NCBI GenBank assembly: GCA_017548565.1
Contig: JAFYZU010000023.1
Coordinates: 26,050 to 90,049 of the forward strand
Reading direction: 5' to 3'
Origin: Treponema sp.
Lineage (GTDB): Bacteria; Spirochaetota; Spirochaetia; Treponematales; Treponemataceae
Length of the DNA stretch: 64,000 bases
The notes beneath the pieces were generated by a model. It worked only from the letters and a program-made list of their open reading frames with translations, was not told the origin of the DNA and did no database searches. This document shows, one piece after another, positions 33,973 through 42,554 of the stretch. The position numbers were made by a program, and so were the translations under genes. Position 1 is the stretch's first letter, and every line of letters starts with the position of its first letter.

Positions 33973-36324
33973 TCAGAATAAAAGACTTATGAGCTTTACA
34001 AGGGCTGCAAAAATCCAGGCAATTATACATTGACCTGTTACCGTTAATAACGCCCATTTTAATCCTGACTCCCGTTTAATGGCAGCGACTGCCGCAATGC
34101 ATGGTGTATAAAGCAGACAGAAAACAAGAAGCGATGCACACGACCATGGCGATAAAAAGCCTGTTATTCCCTGCTGACCGAACAATAGAATTATTGTAGA
34201 AACTACGCTTTCTTTTGCAATGAATCCGCTTATAAGTGCAGTTGAAATCCTCCAGTCCCCGAAACCAAGCGGCTTGAATACCGGCGAAATAAAGTCTGCA
34301 ATTACTGCAAGAATGCTTTTTGATGAATCAGAAACAATGTTAAAGCCAAAATCGTATGTCTGTAAAAACCATATGATGACAGTTGCAAGAAAGATTATCG
34401 TAAACGCACGCTGTAAAAAATCCTTTGCTTTTTCCCAAAGAAGCAGGGCAACATTTTTTGCACCGGGCATCCTGTAGTTTGGGAGCTCCATAACAAACGG
34501 AACCGGTTCACCTTTTTTTGTAATTTTTTTAGTGATGAGTGAAACGAGAACTGCCGTAAGAATTCCGGTAAAATACAATAAAATCATTACAAGACCGCTT
34601 ATTGACGGGAAGAAGGTTTGAGTAAGAAAACCATATATCGGTAATTTTGCACTACAGCTCATGAACGGTGTAAGAAGGATTGTCATCTTTCGGTCACGTT
34701 CAGAAGGAAGTGTTCTGCTTGCCATTACACCGGGAACAGTACAGCCGAATCCAATCAGCATAGGAACAATACTTCTTCCGGAAAGACCTGTTTTACGTAA
34801 CAGCTTATCCATTACAAATGCAATACGCGCCATATAGCCTGAATCTTCAAGAAGTGAAAGAAAGAAGAAGAGGGTAACGATAATCGGAACAAAGGAAACA
34901 ACGGAACCGACACCCTTGAGAATACCGTCAGTTATAAGTGAATGAAGGAACTGGTTTACATTAAGCTTTGTAAGAAGAGTGTCTGTCTGTAGTGTCAGAA
35001 AATCAATTCCACGTTCTAGAAGTGACTGAAAGAATGAACCTATGACATTGAATGTAAGGAAGAAAACCAGTCCCATTATTGCAAGAAAGGATGGAATTGC
35101 GGTCCATTTTCCGGTAAGGATTTTATCTATTTTTTCTGAACGGATTTTTTCCCTGCTTTTTTTAGGTTTGATTACAGTTTGACTGCAAAGTTTATTGATA
35201 AAAGAATATCTCATATTGGCAATTGCCGCAGCTCTGTCTAAAGAACACTCTTCTTCCATTTGAACGATAATGTGTTCAATCATTTCAAGCTCATTTTTCG
35301 AAAGACAAAGTGCTTTTGTAACCCGTTCATCACCTTCGATTAACTTACATGCTGCAAAACGTAAGGGTAACTGCGCATATTCTGCATGGTCAAAAATCAG
35401 ATGCATTATTGCGTGAATGCACCTGTGAACTGCACCTGAATCTTCTGCATCTTTGTCGCAGAAATCTGTGCGGCCCGGATGCTCCTGATATTGTGCAACA
35501 TGAAGAGCATGGTTTACAAGCTCATCTATGCCCTGATTTTTTGAAGCAGATATTGGAATTACAGGGATTCCCAAAAGCTGTTCCATTTCATTGATTTTGA
35601 TTGTTCCGCCGTTATTATGAACTTCGTCCATCATATTAAGCGCCAGAACCATCGGAACTTCAAGCTCCATAAGCTGCAGGGTAAGGTAAAGATTCCTTTC
35701 TATGTTAGTTGCGTCTACAATGTTTATGATACCGGTCGGTTTTTCCTTTAAGATAAATTCCCTTGAAACAATTTCTTCACAGGTATAAGGCGAAAGTGAA
35801 TAGATACCCGGAAGATCAGTTACGTCTGTATCAGGTCTTCCTTTGATTGCTCCGTTTTTTTTATCGACAGTAACCCCCGGAAAATTTCCAATATGCTGAT
35901 TAGAGCCTGTCAGCTGATTAAATAAAGTTGTTTTTCCGCAGTTTTGATTTCCTGCAAGTGCAAAGGTTAAAAGTGTCCCCGGTGGAAGAGGGTATTCATC
36001 CGCCTTTACATGATATTTTCCGCCTTCACCAAGTCCGGGGTGCTCGGCAGACGGTTTGTTTTCTTTTTGGATTTTAATTTGTTCGGTTTCTTCAGAAGCT
36101 TCAAGGGGTTTGACTGAAATTTTCTTTGCATCAGCAAGAAGCATTGTAAGTTCATAACCATGAATGGTTATTTCCATAGGATCGCCCATAGGTGCAAATT
36201 TCTGGACCTTTACTTTAGTACCTGGAATAACTCCCATGTCCAGAAAATGCTGTCGTAAAGCTCCTTTTCCGTTTACCTTTTGAATAACTGCGTTTTGTCC
36301 TGTTTTTAATTCATCTAATGTCAT
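33973..36324 (-). CDS. feoB: Ferrous iron transporter with fused FeoA and FeoB
   Basis: The 783-residue protein imports Fe2+. Residues 1-75 are a FeoA (SH3-like) domain: LKTGQNAVIQKVNGKGALRQ, DMGVIPGTKVKV. A linker leads to the FeoB G domain: P-loop GNQNCGKTTLFNQLTGS near 128, IGNFPGVTV, DLPGIYSLSPY, NMMD. The GDI-like helical region follows, then a membrane part of about eight to ten segments with the two Gate motifs (IGFGCTVPGVMA and FCLLYTPCIAAVAAI, each with the conserved Cys). The fusion replaces the usual separate feoA gene. No feoC or regulator is nearby, and no Shine-Dalgarno is clear at 36324. Confidence 0.94.
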   Translation of the reverse strand: MTLDELKTGQNAVIQKVNGKGALRQHFLDMGVIPGTKVKVQKFAPMGDPMEITIHGYELTMLLADAKKISVKPLEASEETEQIKIQKENKPSAEHPGLGEGGKYHVKADEYPLPPGTLLTFALAGNQNCGKTTLFNQLTGSNQHIGNFPGVTVDKKNGAIKGRPDTDVTDLPGIYSLSPYTCEEIVSREFILKEKPTGIINIVDATNIERNLYLTLQLMELEVPMVLALNMMDEVHNNGGTIKINEMEQLLGIPVIPISASKNQGIDELVNHALHVAQYQEHPGRTDFCDKDAEDSGAVHRCIHAIMHLIFDHAEYAQLPLRFAACKLIEGDERVTKALCLSKNELEMIEHIIVQMEEECSLDRAAAIANMRYSFINKLCSQTVIKPKKSREKIRSEKIDKILTGKWTAIPSFLAIMGLVFFLTFNVIGSFFQSLLERGIDFLTLQTDTLLTKLNVNQFLHSLITDGILKGVGSVVSFVPIIVTLFFFLSLLEDSGYMARIAFVMDKLLRKTGLSGRSIVPMLIGFGCTVPGVMASRTLPSERDRKMTILLTPFMSCSAKLPIYGFLTQTFFPSISGLVMILLYFTGILTAVLVSLITKKITKKGEPVPFVMELPNYRMPGAKNVALLLWEKAKDFLQRAFTIIFLATVIIWFLQTYDFGFNIVSDSSKSILAVIADFISPVFKPLGFGDWRISTALISGFIAKESVVSTIILLFGQQGITGFLSPWSCASLLVFCLLYTPCIAAVAAIKRESGLKWALLTVTGQCIIAWIFAALVKLISLLF

Positions 36325-36362
36325 AATTAATTAAATGTATATAAAAGCTATTAAATTTATTA

Positions 36363-37472
36363 TTAATTTGCATTACGAACAATACGAAATCCTACTATAT
36401 CATAGTCTTTTACAGTAGACCAATTTCTGCAGGATACACATGCACAAGAAGCTCCTGTCCAATAATACAGTGCACCTGAACCTTTACCCTCAAATCCTAC
36501 ACTGCCACCACGTAATATATGCGCTTTTCCAGAACTTGGTCCTAAAGGATTTTTACAATTACCTGTTTCAATAATATCAGTCCAATAGTCATAGCACCAT
36601 TCCCAAACATTTCCACTCATGTCATAGATATTGATTGTATTTGGTTGTTTTGTTCCAACTTCATGTGTTTTTCTGGAAAACTGGCCATTAAATGAATCAG
36701 AATAATCTGTAATTCCATTTAATGAATTGTAATAATACCATCCTACTGTATCAAGTCCTGAATTCTTTGCGGATGAAAAGCTATCACCTTTAGCACATTG
36801 TGAACCACTAAAAAAATAATTCCATGCCTCTTTTGTTTGATCTGCCCCTCTGGCCGCAAATTCCCATTCAGCTTCAGTTGGCAAACGATAACCTTTTTTT
36901 TTCATATTTACCGTAACTTTTGCATCAATTATGCTTCCATTAGAAACTTTAATGTTTGAAATATTATATACTCTATCAGAATAATGCATAGTTTTTTTAG
37001 TTAGAAGATTACAGAAATAAACAGCATCATACCATGAAATAGATTCAACAGGTCTGAGTTTTTGATTTTCTTTATTTGGAGGAGAATCTAAAAATCGAGA
37101 TGGTTTAGTAGAGAGGTTTATTCTGCTTCCCTTTATTACTGCTTCATATAATTCTTGTGATACTTCATATTGATTCATAATAAATGGACTTAATGTAACG
37201 ATACGATTTGTTCTAAAAACTCCTCCATAATCGAAATCTGGTATATCGCTCATATAATTTGGGTCTTTACCTATAATCGTAACTTCTTTTTCCATAACTT
37301 TTACTTCACCAGTTTTTTCATAACTTATACCATCTACTGTTATTGCTGGTTTTACACTATAATCAATGTTGATAGGATTGTAATCTAATGATTTTTTTGT
37401 TTCCGTTTTGCAGGAAATAAAGATAGAAATAAAAGCCAGCAATAAAATTGAGAAACTGAAAGTTTTTTTCAT
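36363..37472 (-). CDS. FGE-fold (SUMF1-like) lipoprotein
   Basis: I start at the ATG at 37472 (369 residues), five codons inside the open frame, because GGGAGA lies just before it. After a lipoprotein signal (IFISC, Cys near 21) and an N-terminal 70 residues, the FGE fold runs to the end: SPFIMNQYEVSQELYEA, VESISWYDAVYFCNLLTKK, YRLPTEAEWEFAARG, NIYDMSGNVWEWCYD, ILRGGSVGF and DIVGFRIVRN. Unlike the other FGE lipoprotein (18195-19253), it keeps a C-x4-C pair (in SCACVSCRN) where true FGE has its catalytic cysteines. Whether it is an enzyme or a ligand scaffold is open. Its ribosome site lies in a hairpin. Confidence 0.82.
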   Translation of the reverse strand: MKKTFSFSILLLAFISIFISCKTETKKSLDYNPINIDYSVKPAITVDGISYEKTGEVKVMEKEVTIIGKDPNYMSDIPDFDYGGVFRTNRIVTLSPFIMNQYEVSQELYEAVIKGSRINLSTKPSRFLDSPPNKENQKLRPVESISWYDAVYFCNLLTKKTMHYSDRVYNISNIKVSNGSIIDAKVTVNMKKKGYRLPTEAEWEFAARGADQTKEAWNYFFSGSQCAKGDSFSSAKNSGLDTVGWYYYNSLNGITDYSDSFNGQFSRKTHEVGTKQPNTINIYDMSGNVWEWCYDYWTDIIETGNCKNPLGPSSGKAHILRGGSVGFEGKGSGALYYWTGASCACVSCRNWSTVKDYDIVGFRIVRNAN

Positions 37473-37505
37473 AAAAAAATCTCCCATAAAATATTACGGG
37501 AGATT
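37473..37505 (-). terminator. Hairpin with T-run directly before the FGE lipoprotein start
   Basis: On the minus strand AATCTCCC (37505-37498) pairs with GGGAGATT (37485-37478), 8 bp with a 12-base loop, followed by T-rich bases to 37473. It looks like a terminator for the upstream 964-residue lipoprotein gene. The 3' arm contains the GGGAG ribosome site of the FGE gene, and the T-run touches its ATG at 37472. Confidence 0.75.
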
Positions 37506-37552
37506 ATAACATTATTGTATAAAAAAATACATAGTTTATTGTAAATGAATGC

Positions 37553-40447
37553 TTATTCTGTTATATAGTAGTATTTATAGCCATCAGAATTTGTTTCGTG
37601 ATAGCCGTCGATTCCATCACCGCTCCAGATAATATAATCATTAATAGTTTTGTTCTGAGGGCATTTTAAGAACGGTTTTCCATTGTTTATAAGCTTTTGT
37701 TTTGCTGCTGCATTAATCTTGATTGTTATGACAATTGGTATAAGATCTTCGTTTGTAAATCCTGATTCAATTTCCAGTACGGCTTTAGTTGTATCTGTAA
37801 TGTTTTCATCTGTATCTATAACTTCAATGTTTTTAATACAGCATGCATTTTTTAAAATTACGGTGCCTGAACATTTTACACTCATACCGTTTATGTCAAC
37901 TTGTTTAACATTATCGTAAGTGGCTGGAAGCTTGTCATCTAGGAGTTGGTTCAAATTATCACCATGTTTATCTTTAAACTTAACTCCGTCAAGAGTTAAT
38001 GTTCCGCCTTCAACTATTATGTGTCGTTTATTTGTGTCAGTATAAATGTCAAAGTTCTGTAATTCTGTGGTTCCATTTGTTTTTAAGAAATAGCCTTCTG
38101 GTTTGTCTACATTCGGATTTAATTCAAAATGATTATGCGTGCCTTTTCCGAAAATTTTTAATGTTCCGCCTTTTTGTACGTCAAAGAATGGAAGAGTTTT
38201 ATTTTGATAGTATAAACCCATTTGATCAAACATATTCATCTCAAGGGAACAGCCATCAGGAATTATTGTGGAATAATCCTGTCTTAATAAACTGCTAGTG
38301 GTATCAGAATAACAAACATTAAGGATTTTTGAATTATTTACTGAATAGGAATCATGTAAAAATCCATATCCATATCCTTGATATTTATTGTTAACATTCA
38401 ATTCTCTAAAATATGGTGATGTATAGAAAAAGTGTACTCCCAGCTGTCCAGTGCCGTTTGAATTAATTCCACAACCTCCATTATTGCGGCAAATAAAAAG
38501 TTCTGAAGTATTTTTATCACAGATTTTATAATTTGTGGCCGGATTTAAATTATCTGGAAAATATACATCAATCTTTCCATTTTTAGAATCAGGTCCTTTG
38601 GTATTGTCATCGTATGTCAGGAAATAAGCAGTGTTGGTTTCACTATATAAAGCTCCGATGTTTATTGAATTTATGGTACAGCCCTTTAGTGTTACCAATG
38701 GATTTCTGTATTTGATTTGGAACTCATCTTTTTCATAAACTCCGCCTGTAATCTGAATGTCCTTTGCCTGTCCGTCGCCTGCAAAGACAACATTTTCAAG
38801 CGATGTGCTGGTATTGGCATTAATAATGCAGTCATTTGAATTATTATTACTGTTTATGAAAGTTATTTTTTTGTCCCCGATTCCTTTAATTGTGATTTGT
38901 CCCCTGTCATTAAAATCAATTGAATCATCAGCTTTTATAAAGGAACCGTTGGTAATAGTTATATTACGGTTTTCAAAGGAATAGATCCCAACATCTCCGG
39001 AAGCTGTAAAAGGTTCGTTATTAAGGCTTAAAGCACCGGTTAAAAGTGAGTAAGGCTGAAGAGTTGAATTGTCGCCTTCCATGATTTCTTTGTAAACCTG
39101 ATCATTATCACCAATTGTTCTGTGTGAGAGCTCAGGTATGTTGGATATGTTAGCCGGAAATTCAAAAATGTCTTTTTTCCATGGCGATACATCTGAACCG
39201 GTATTATTTCTGTTTGTTTCAGTATTTTTTTTGTATGCTTCTCCGTTATCATAAAGATAAAGCTGGATTTTGCTGCTTCCGTTGGCTATTCTTGGATCCT
39301 GTCCTGTTATTGACATATAGTCCTTTACGTAAAGGGAATTCAGACCTTTAATTTCGTTAATAAAACCGATCGGAACTCCTTTTTTACCGTTTTCTGCATA
39401 TACATCTGCTGTCCTTATCTGAAAATCCGTAAAACCCGAACTTGAATTGCAGGTAAGATTATTAATGCTTATAATTCCTGTTTCAAAATCACGTCCTGTT
39501 TCATCTACATTTATAATTTCAAGAGAAGTCTTTTCTGTAAGCGATGTGTTGTCATTTATTGTTACATTGTTAAAAACAATTTCAGGATAAAGGTGAGATT
39601 GAATGATTGTTCTTGCTGTATCCATCTTTAGTGAAAGGGTAACGTCTTTTAAGGTAAGCTCACTGCGGTCATAGGCAAAAAATGGAGCGGCAAGGTCTCC
39701 TGGATTATTTCCCTGTTTATTCCATATACATTCAATGTTTTCTATAGATAAAGCTGACATATCTTCAAGAAGGAACATAGTTGAAAATGCTTTTGGAAAT
39801 TTTATTGCTTTTGTTGTGTCGGAATCAGATTTCAGAATGATTTTCTTTCCATAATCAAGCAGCAGATTTGCTGTACCATCAAATTCTGTCCCTTGAAAAA
39901 CCATGTCTTCTGCATCTATATTCTGGGAAACATTAATTGTCGTAAGCTGGAATGGAACTGCATTTTTTACGGCATTTATAATTTCTGAAAAATCACTGGC
40001 CTGTACCTGTACATTTGCAAATTCAAATTTGAGGATATTATCGCCGCGGATTATATGGAATTTATTTCCGTGTGATTGTCCGTCTTCTGCTATTAACGGA
40101 AAACTAATTTTATTATCGCTTTTTGTGACGGCAGTAAGATCAAAATAATAATCGCCTGGTGTAAGCTTGATTTTGTATTCCGTATTTTTATGTAATGTAA
40201 GATTTTTTACGACTTTTGGTGCTTCCGGCGAATCATGAGTAGGGTCATTATTTACCGTAACTTTAGAAATGACAAGAGTAAAATAATTGATTGTTTTAAG
40301 GAATTCAGAACAGTCTTCGGCTCTTCTGTCATTGGTTCCCGGAAGAACTATCCTGATGTTTCCTGCAGTATTAAATTCAGTTTTACATGAAATAAAAACT
40401 GAAAGCACAAAAAGTGTTGATAATAAGAACGAAATGATTTTTTTCAT
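37553..40447 (-). CDS. Large lipoprotein, probably a right-handed beta-helix surface protein
   Basis: A 964-residue protein with a lipoprotein signal (LSVFISC, Cys21). Residues 22-150 form an N-terminal domain with a GDYYFDLTAVTKSDN strand. The rest has repeated short strands with Asn/Asp turns typical of parallel beta-helices: ITNGSFIKADDSIDF, ITIKGIGDKKITFINSNNNSN, LVTLKGCTINSINIGAL, TELQNFDIYTDTNKRHIIVEGGTLTLDGV. No catalytic motif of pectate lyases is recognised. It looks like a large adhesin or glycan-binding surface protein. It has no recognised partner, but surface lipoprotein genes lie on both sides. Confidence 0.72.
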   Translation of the reverse strand: MKKIISFLLSTLFVLSVFISCKTEFNTAGNIRIVLPGTNDRRAEDCSEFLKTINYFTLVISKVTVNNDPTHDSPEAPKVVKNLTLHKNTEYKIKLTPGDYYFDLTAVTKSDNKISFPLIAEDGQSHGNKFHIIRGDNILKFEFANVQVQASDFSEIINAVKNAVPFQLTTINVSQNIDAEDMVFQGTEFDGTANLLLDYGKKIILKSDSDTTKAIKFPKAFSTMFLLEDMSALSIENIECIWNKQGNNPGDLAAPFFAYDRSELTLKDVTLSLKMDTARTIIQSHLYPEIVFNNVTINDNTSLTEKTSLEIINVDETGRDFETGIISINNLTCNSSSGFTDFQIRTADVYAENGKKGVPIGFINEIKGLNSLYVKDYMSITGQDPRIANGSSKIQLYLYDNGEAYKKNTETNRNNTGSDVSPWKKDIFEFPANISNIPELSHRTIGDNDQVYKEIMEGDNSTLQPYSLLTGALSLNNEPFTASGDVGIYSFENRNITITNGSFIKADDSIDFNDRGQITIKGIGDKKITFINSNNNSNDCIINANTSTSLENVVFAGDGQAKDIQITGGVYEKDEFQIKYRNPLVTLKGCTINSINIGALYSETNTAYFLTYDDNTKGPDSKNGKIDVYFPDNLNPATNYKICDKNTSELFICRNNGGCGINSNGTGQLGVHFFYTSPYFRELNVNNKYQGYGYGFLHDSYSVNNSKILNVCYSDTTSSLLRQDYSTIIPDGCSLEMNMFDQMGLYYQNKTLPFFDVQKGGTLKIFGKGTHNHFELNPNVDKPEGYFLKTNGTTELQNFDIYTDTNKRHIIVEGGTLTLDGVKFKDKHGDNLNQLLDDKLPATYDNVKQVDINGMSVKCSGTVILKNACCIKNIEVIDTDENITDTTKAVLEIESGFTNEDLIPIVITIKINAAAKQKLINNGKPFLKCPQNKTINDYIIWSGDGIDGYHETNSDGYKYYYITE

Positions 40448-40555
40448 ACAGTCTCCATAATATAAAATATAGAAAGATATAGTCAGATTATTTTATTACT
40501 ATATCAGATAATTGTAAATATTTTTTGAGGATATTATTTAACTGTTGTAAAAAAA

Positions 40556-41116
40556 TTATTTCAGGCTGACTTTTAAGTTGAATGCCCCGTCCCATAAGCC
40601 TTCTGCAGTTTTTTTGTTCTTTTTTCCCGAAAAAGTAAGTTCTTCGTTAATTAACTTCGGAATGAAATTGTTTTCATCATATTTTATATTAAGATTGTAA
40701 TATGAAAGTTTTTTATTATTAAAATCATTTTTTCTTTCAGATATAATTTCTTCTATATAGTTATATATTTCATTTATTGTTTTAAATTCTATTTTTCTTC
40801 CTTTTGATGAATAGAATTCAAAAGCATCATCATAGCCTTCATCCTCCGGTAAAAGATTATCAATCGTCATAATTACAGAGCCTGTTCCGCCTGTTACCGT
40901 TACATTTCCTTTGATTGAATCAGGATTTACCTGTGAAATACTATATTCAAATTCATAATTCTGAAGATTCTGATTATTCCATGCTTCAGACATTCTGCTG
41001 AAAGTATCTTCGTCAAAGGCCCATGTGCGGTCAGTTTTGCCGTTTAAATCGCATGAAATAAAGCCTGCGATGTTCAGACATAATAAAAATATAATACATA
41101 ATTTTTTAAATATCAT
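40556..41116 (-). CDS. Small lipoprotein, DUF6174-like
   Basis: A 186-residue protein with a lipoprotein signal (NIAGFISC, Cys22). The segment RMSEAWNNQNLQNYEFEYSI, then a beta-rich part and TINEIYNYIEEIISERKN, resembles the small periplasmic domain called DUF6174 (W..QN..NY.F.Y, later 'TI.ELF..I'). The end has KLINEELTFSGKKNKKTAEG. The family has no known function. It lies in a row of surface and outer membrane genes on the same strand, 47 bases after the start-proximal outer membrane gene ends. Confidence 0.7.
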   Translation of the reverse strand: MIFKKLCIIFLLCLNIAGFISCDLNGKTDRTWAFDEDTFSRMSEAWNNQNLQNYEFEYSISQVNPDSIKGNVTVTGGTGSVIMTIDNLLPEDEGYDDAFEFYSSKGRKIEFKTINEIYNYIEEIISERKNDFNNKKLSYYNLNIKYDENNFIPKLINEELTFSGKKNKKTAEGLWDGAFNLKVSLK

Positions 41117-41162
41117 AATTACTCTCCTGAAGTGAATGAAGTCAATAAAATGTAAAATCGTA

Positions 41163-42383
41163 TTAAAAAGTAACTCTGTAGCCTATGTCTGCACCGATTC
41201 CATCGTACCAGTTTTTGCGGATAAAATCCATTATACCAAGCTTTACCTGAGCATGAATTTCACCGGAGAGCAGGTTAGTCGAAATATAAGGAGTGATGTT
41301 GATATTGAAATCTCCGGATTTAATCGGAGTGAGAATATCCTTTATGTCCGTAAAATATTTGTCCGGAAAAGACCACGCTATGTTTGTACCGAGTGTGTAT
41401 TTCTGGCTTCCAAAGATTAAGGATTCAGAATAGATGTTGAGGTTTATTCCAAGATTATCGTCAATGAATAAAAGCTGATTTACCGTATTGTCAGGAAGAG
41501 ACCAGGCAGTAAGATTTACGTGTGTATTTTTAATTTTGAATCTTGGTTCAATAAGGATATAAATATCATCCTTGAAAGTATCTGAAGAATTTTTTCCCGG
41601 TGCAAAAGCGGCGTTGAAAATTCCTGCCTGCATAAAAAGACCTTGTGTATAATTGTTTCCTATTAAGAGTGTTGCACCGGCATGCCAGTAAAGCTTTTCT
41701 ACTGCAACTATAACTTCTTCACCCTTATAATTGTCTGAAAGGGGAGCACCGATTCCTCCGGCAACATCAAATGTAAAGAATCTGTAAACGCCTGCAAAAC
41801 GTAAGTCTGTATTAAAAACATAGTAATTTTCATCTTCATTGTTGAAATAGCAGTATAAACCAAGTGCAAGAGGCTGTTCACCAAGCTTTAAAACATCTGA
41901 TATTCCTATTCCAAAATGAGGATATAAAACAGATGCCGCCTGTCCCAGCCAGCTTTCGGTAAGCTTTGAGGAAATTTTCTGCTGTCCTAAATATCTTTGT
42001 AAAAATATGTCAGAACCGATAGGATCATAAGTTCCCATAAAACAGCTGAAATAATTTTGATTTTTATCGATCTGTGTTTTAAATATCATGGAAATTTCGT
42101 CAATCTTGAACTTTGAATCAACTGCCGAAAAAAGATCTACATTTAAAAAATCACCCGTTTTTATGGAAAAATCCAGATGGCTCCATATATTTGAAGAGAT
42201 GTTGAACTGTCCTTCGAAAAAAGCTTCGAGGCATAATTGAGGATCGTAGCCTGAGGCATTTTTTTCTGATGAATAATTGATTCTGCCGCCGGTGTTTCCG
42301 CTGAAGGAAATTGCAGTCATTTCTGTCGAAAAAAACAATAAAAATAAAGCGGATATGAAAAAAGTCTTTTTTATTACTCTCAT
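41163..42383 (-). CDS. Predicted outer membrane beta-barrel protein
   Basis: I start at the ATG at 42383 (MRVIKKTFFISAL), 406 residues, since GGAGG lies before it; the open frame begins at a TTG (42407) that precedes the ribosome site. A signal peptide (cut near STEMTA) is followed by alternating strands with aromatic girdles (NYYVFNTDLRFAGVYRFFTFDV, broken near 205-225; LYWHAGATLLIGNNY; NINITPYISTNLLSGEIHAQVKLG). The last residues DIGYRVTF end in Phe, as barrels recognised by the BAM machine do. It has no recognised family; porin-like function is a guess. Confidence 0.7.
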   Translation of the reverse strand: MRVIKKTFFISALFLLFFSTEMTAISFSGNTGGRINYSSEKNASGYDPQLCLEAFFEGQFNISSNIWSHLDFSIKTGDFLNVDLFSAVDSKFKIDEISMIFKTQIDKNQNYFSCFMGTYDPIGSDIFLQRYLGQQKISSKLTESWLGQAASVLYPHFGIGISDVLKLGEQPLALGLYCYFNNEDENYYVFNTDLRFAGVYRFFTFDVAGGIGAPLSDNYKGEEVIVAVEKLYWHAGATLLIGNNYTQGLFMQAGIFNAAFAPGKNSSDTFKDDIYILIEPRFKIKNTHVNLTAWSLPDNTVNQLLFIDDNLGINLNIYSESLIFGSQKYTLGTNIAWSFPDKYFTDIKDILTPIKSGDFNINITPYISTNLLSGEIHAQVKLGIMDFIRKNWYDGIGADIGYRVTF

Positions 42384-42519
42384 AATAATCCTCCGTATAT
42401 AGTTCAACTTTATTATTATCGGTAAAAAATCAGCTTTTCTTTAGATAATTTGACTTTAACAAAGAGTAAGCAATATTGCAAATACATAATTATTTAATAA
42501 AAAATTGTTTTATTTTTTC

Positions 42520-42547
42520 TTGAAAAATGGTGATTTAAGTATATAAT
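42520..42547 (+). promoter_or_regulatory. Promoter of the chemotaxis operon
   Basis: TTGAAA (42520-42525), a 16-base spacer and a perfect TATAAT (42542-42547) lie seven bases before the cheA ATG at 42555. No Shine-Dalgarno is present, so the mRNA is probably leaderless. It looks like a sigma-70 rather than a flagellar sigma-28 promoter. Confidence 0.65.
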
Positions 42548-42554
42548 AGATTGT

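Noticed and set aside
18195..37472. FGE-fold lipoproteins as targets of a diversity-generating retroelement
   Set aside because: No reverse transcriptase gene and no template repeat matching the C-terminal part of either gene were seen in the window.
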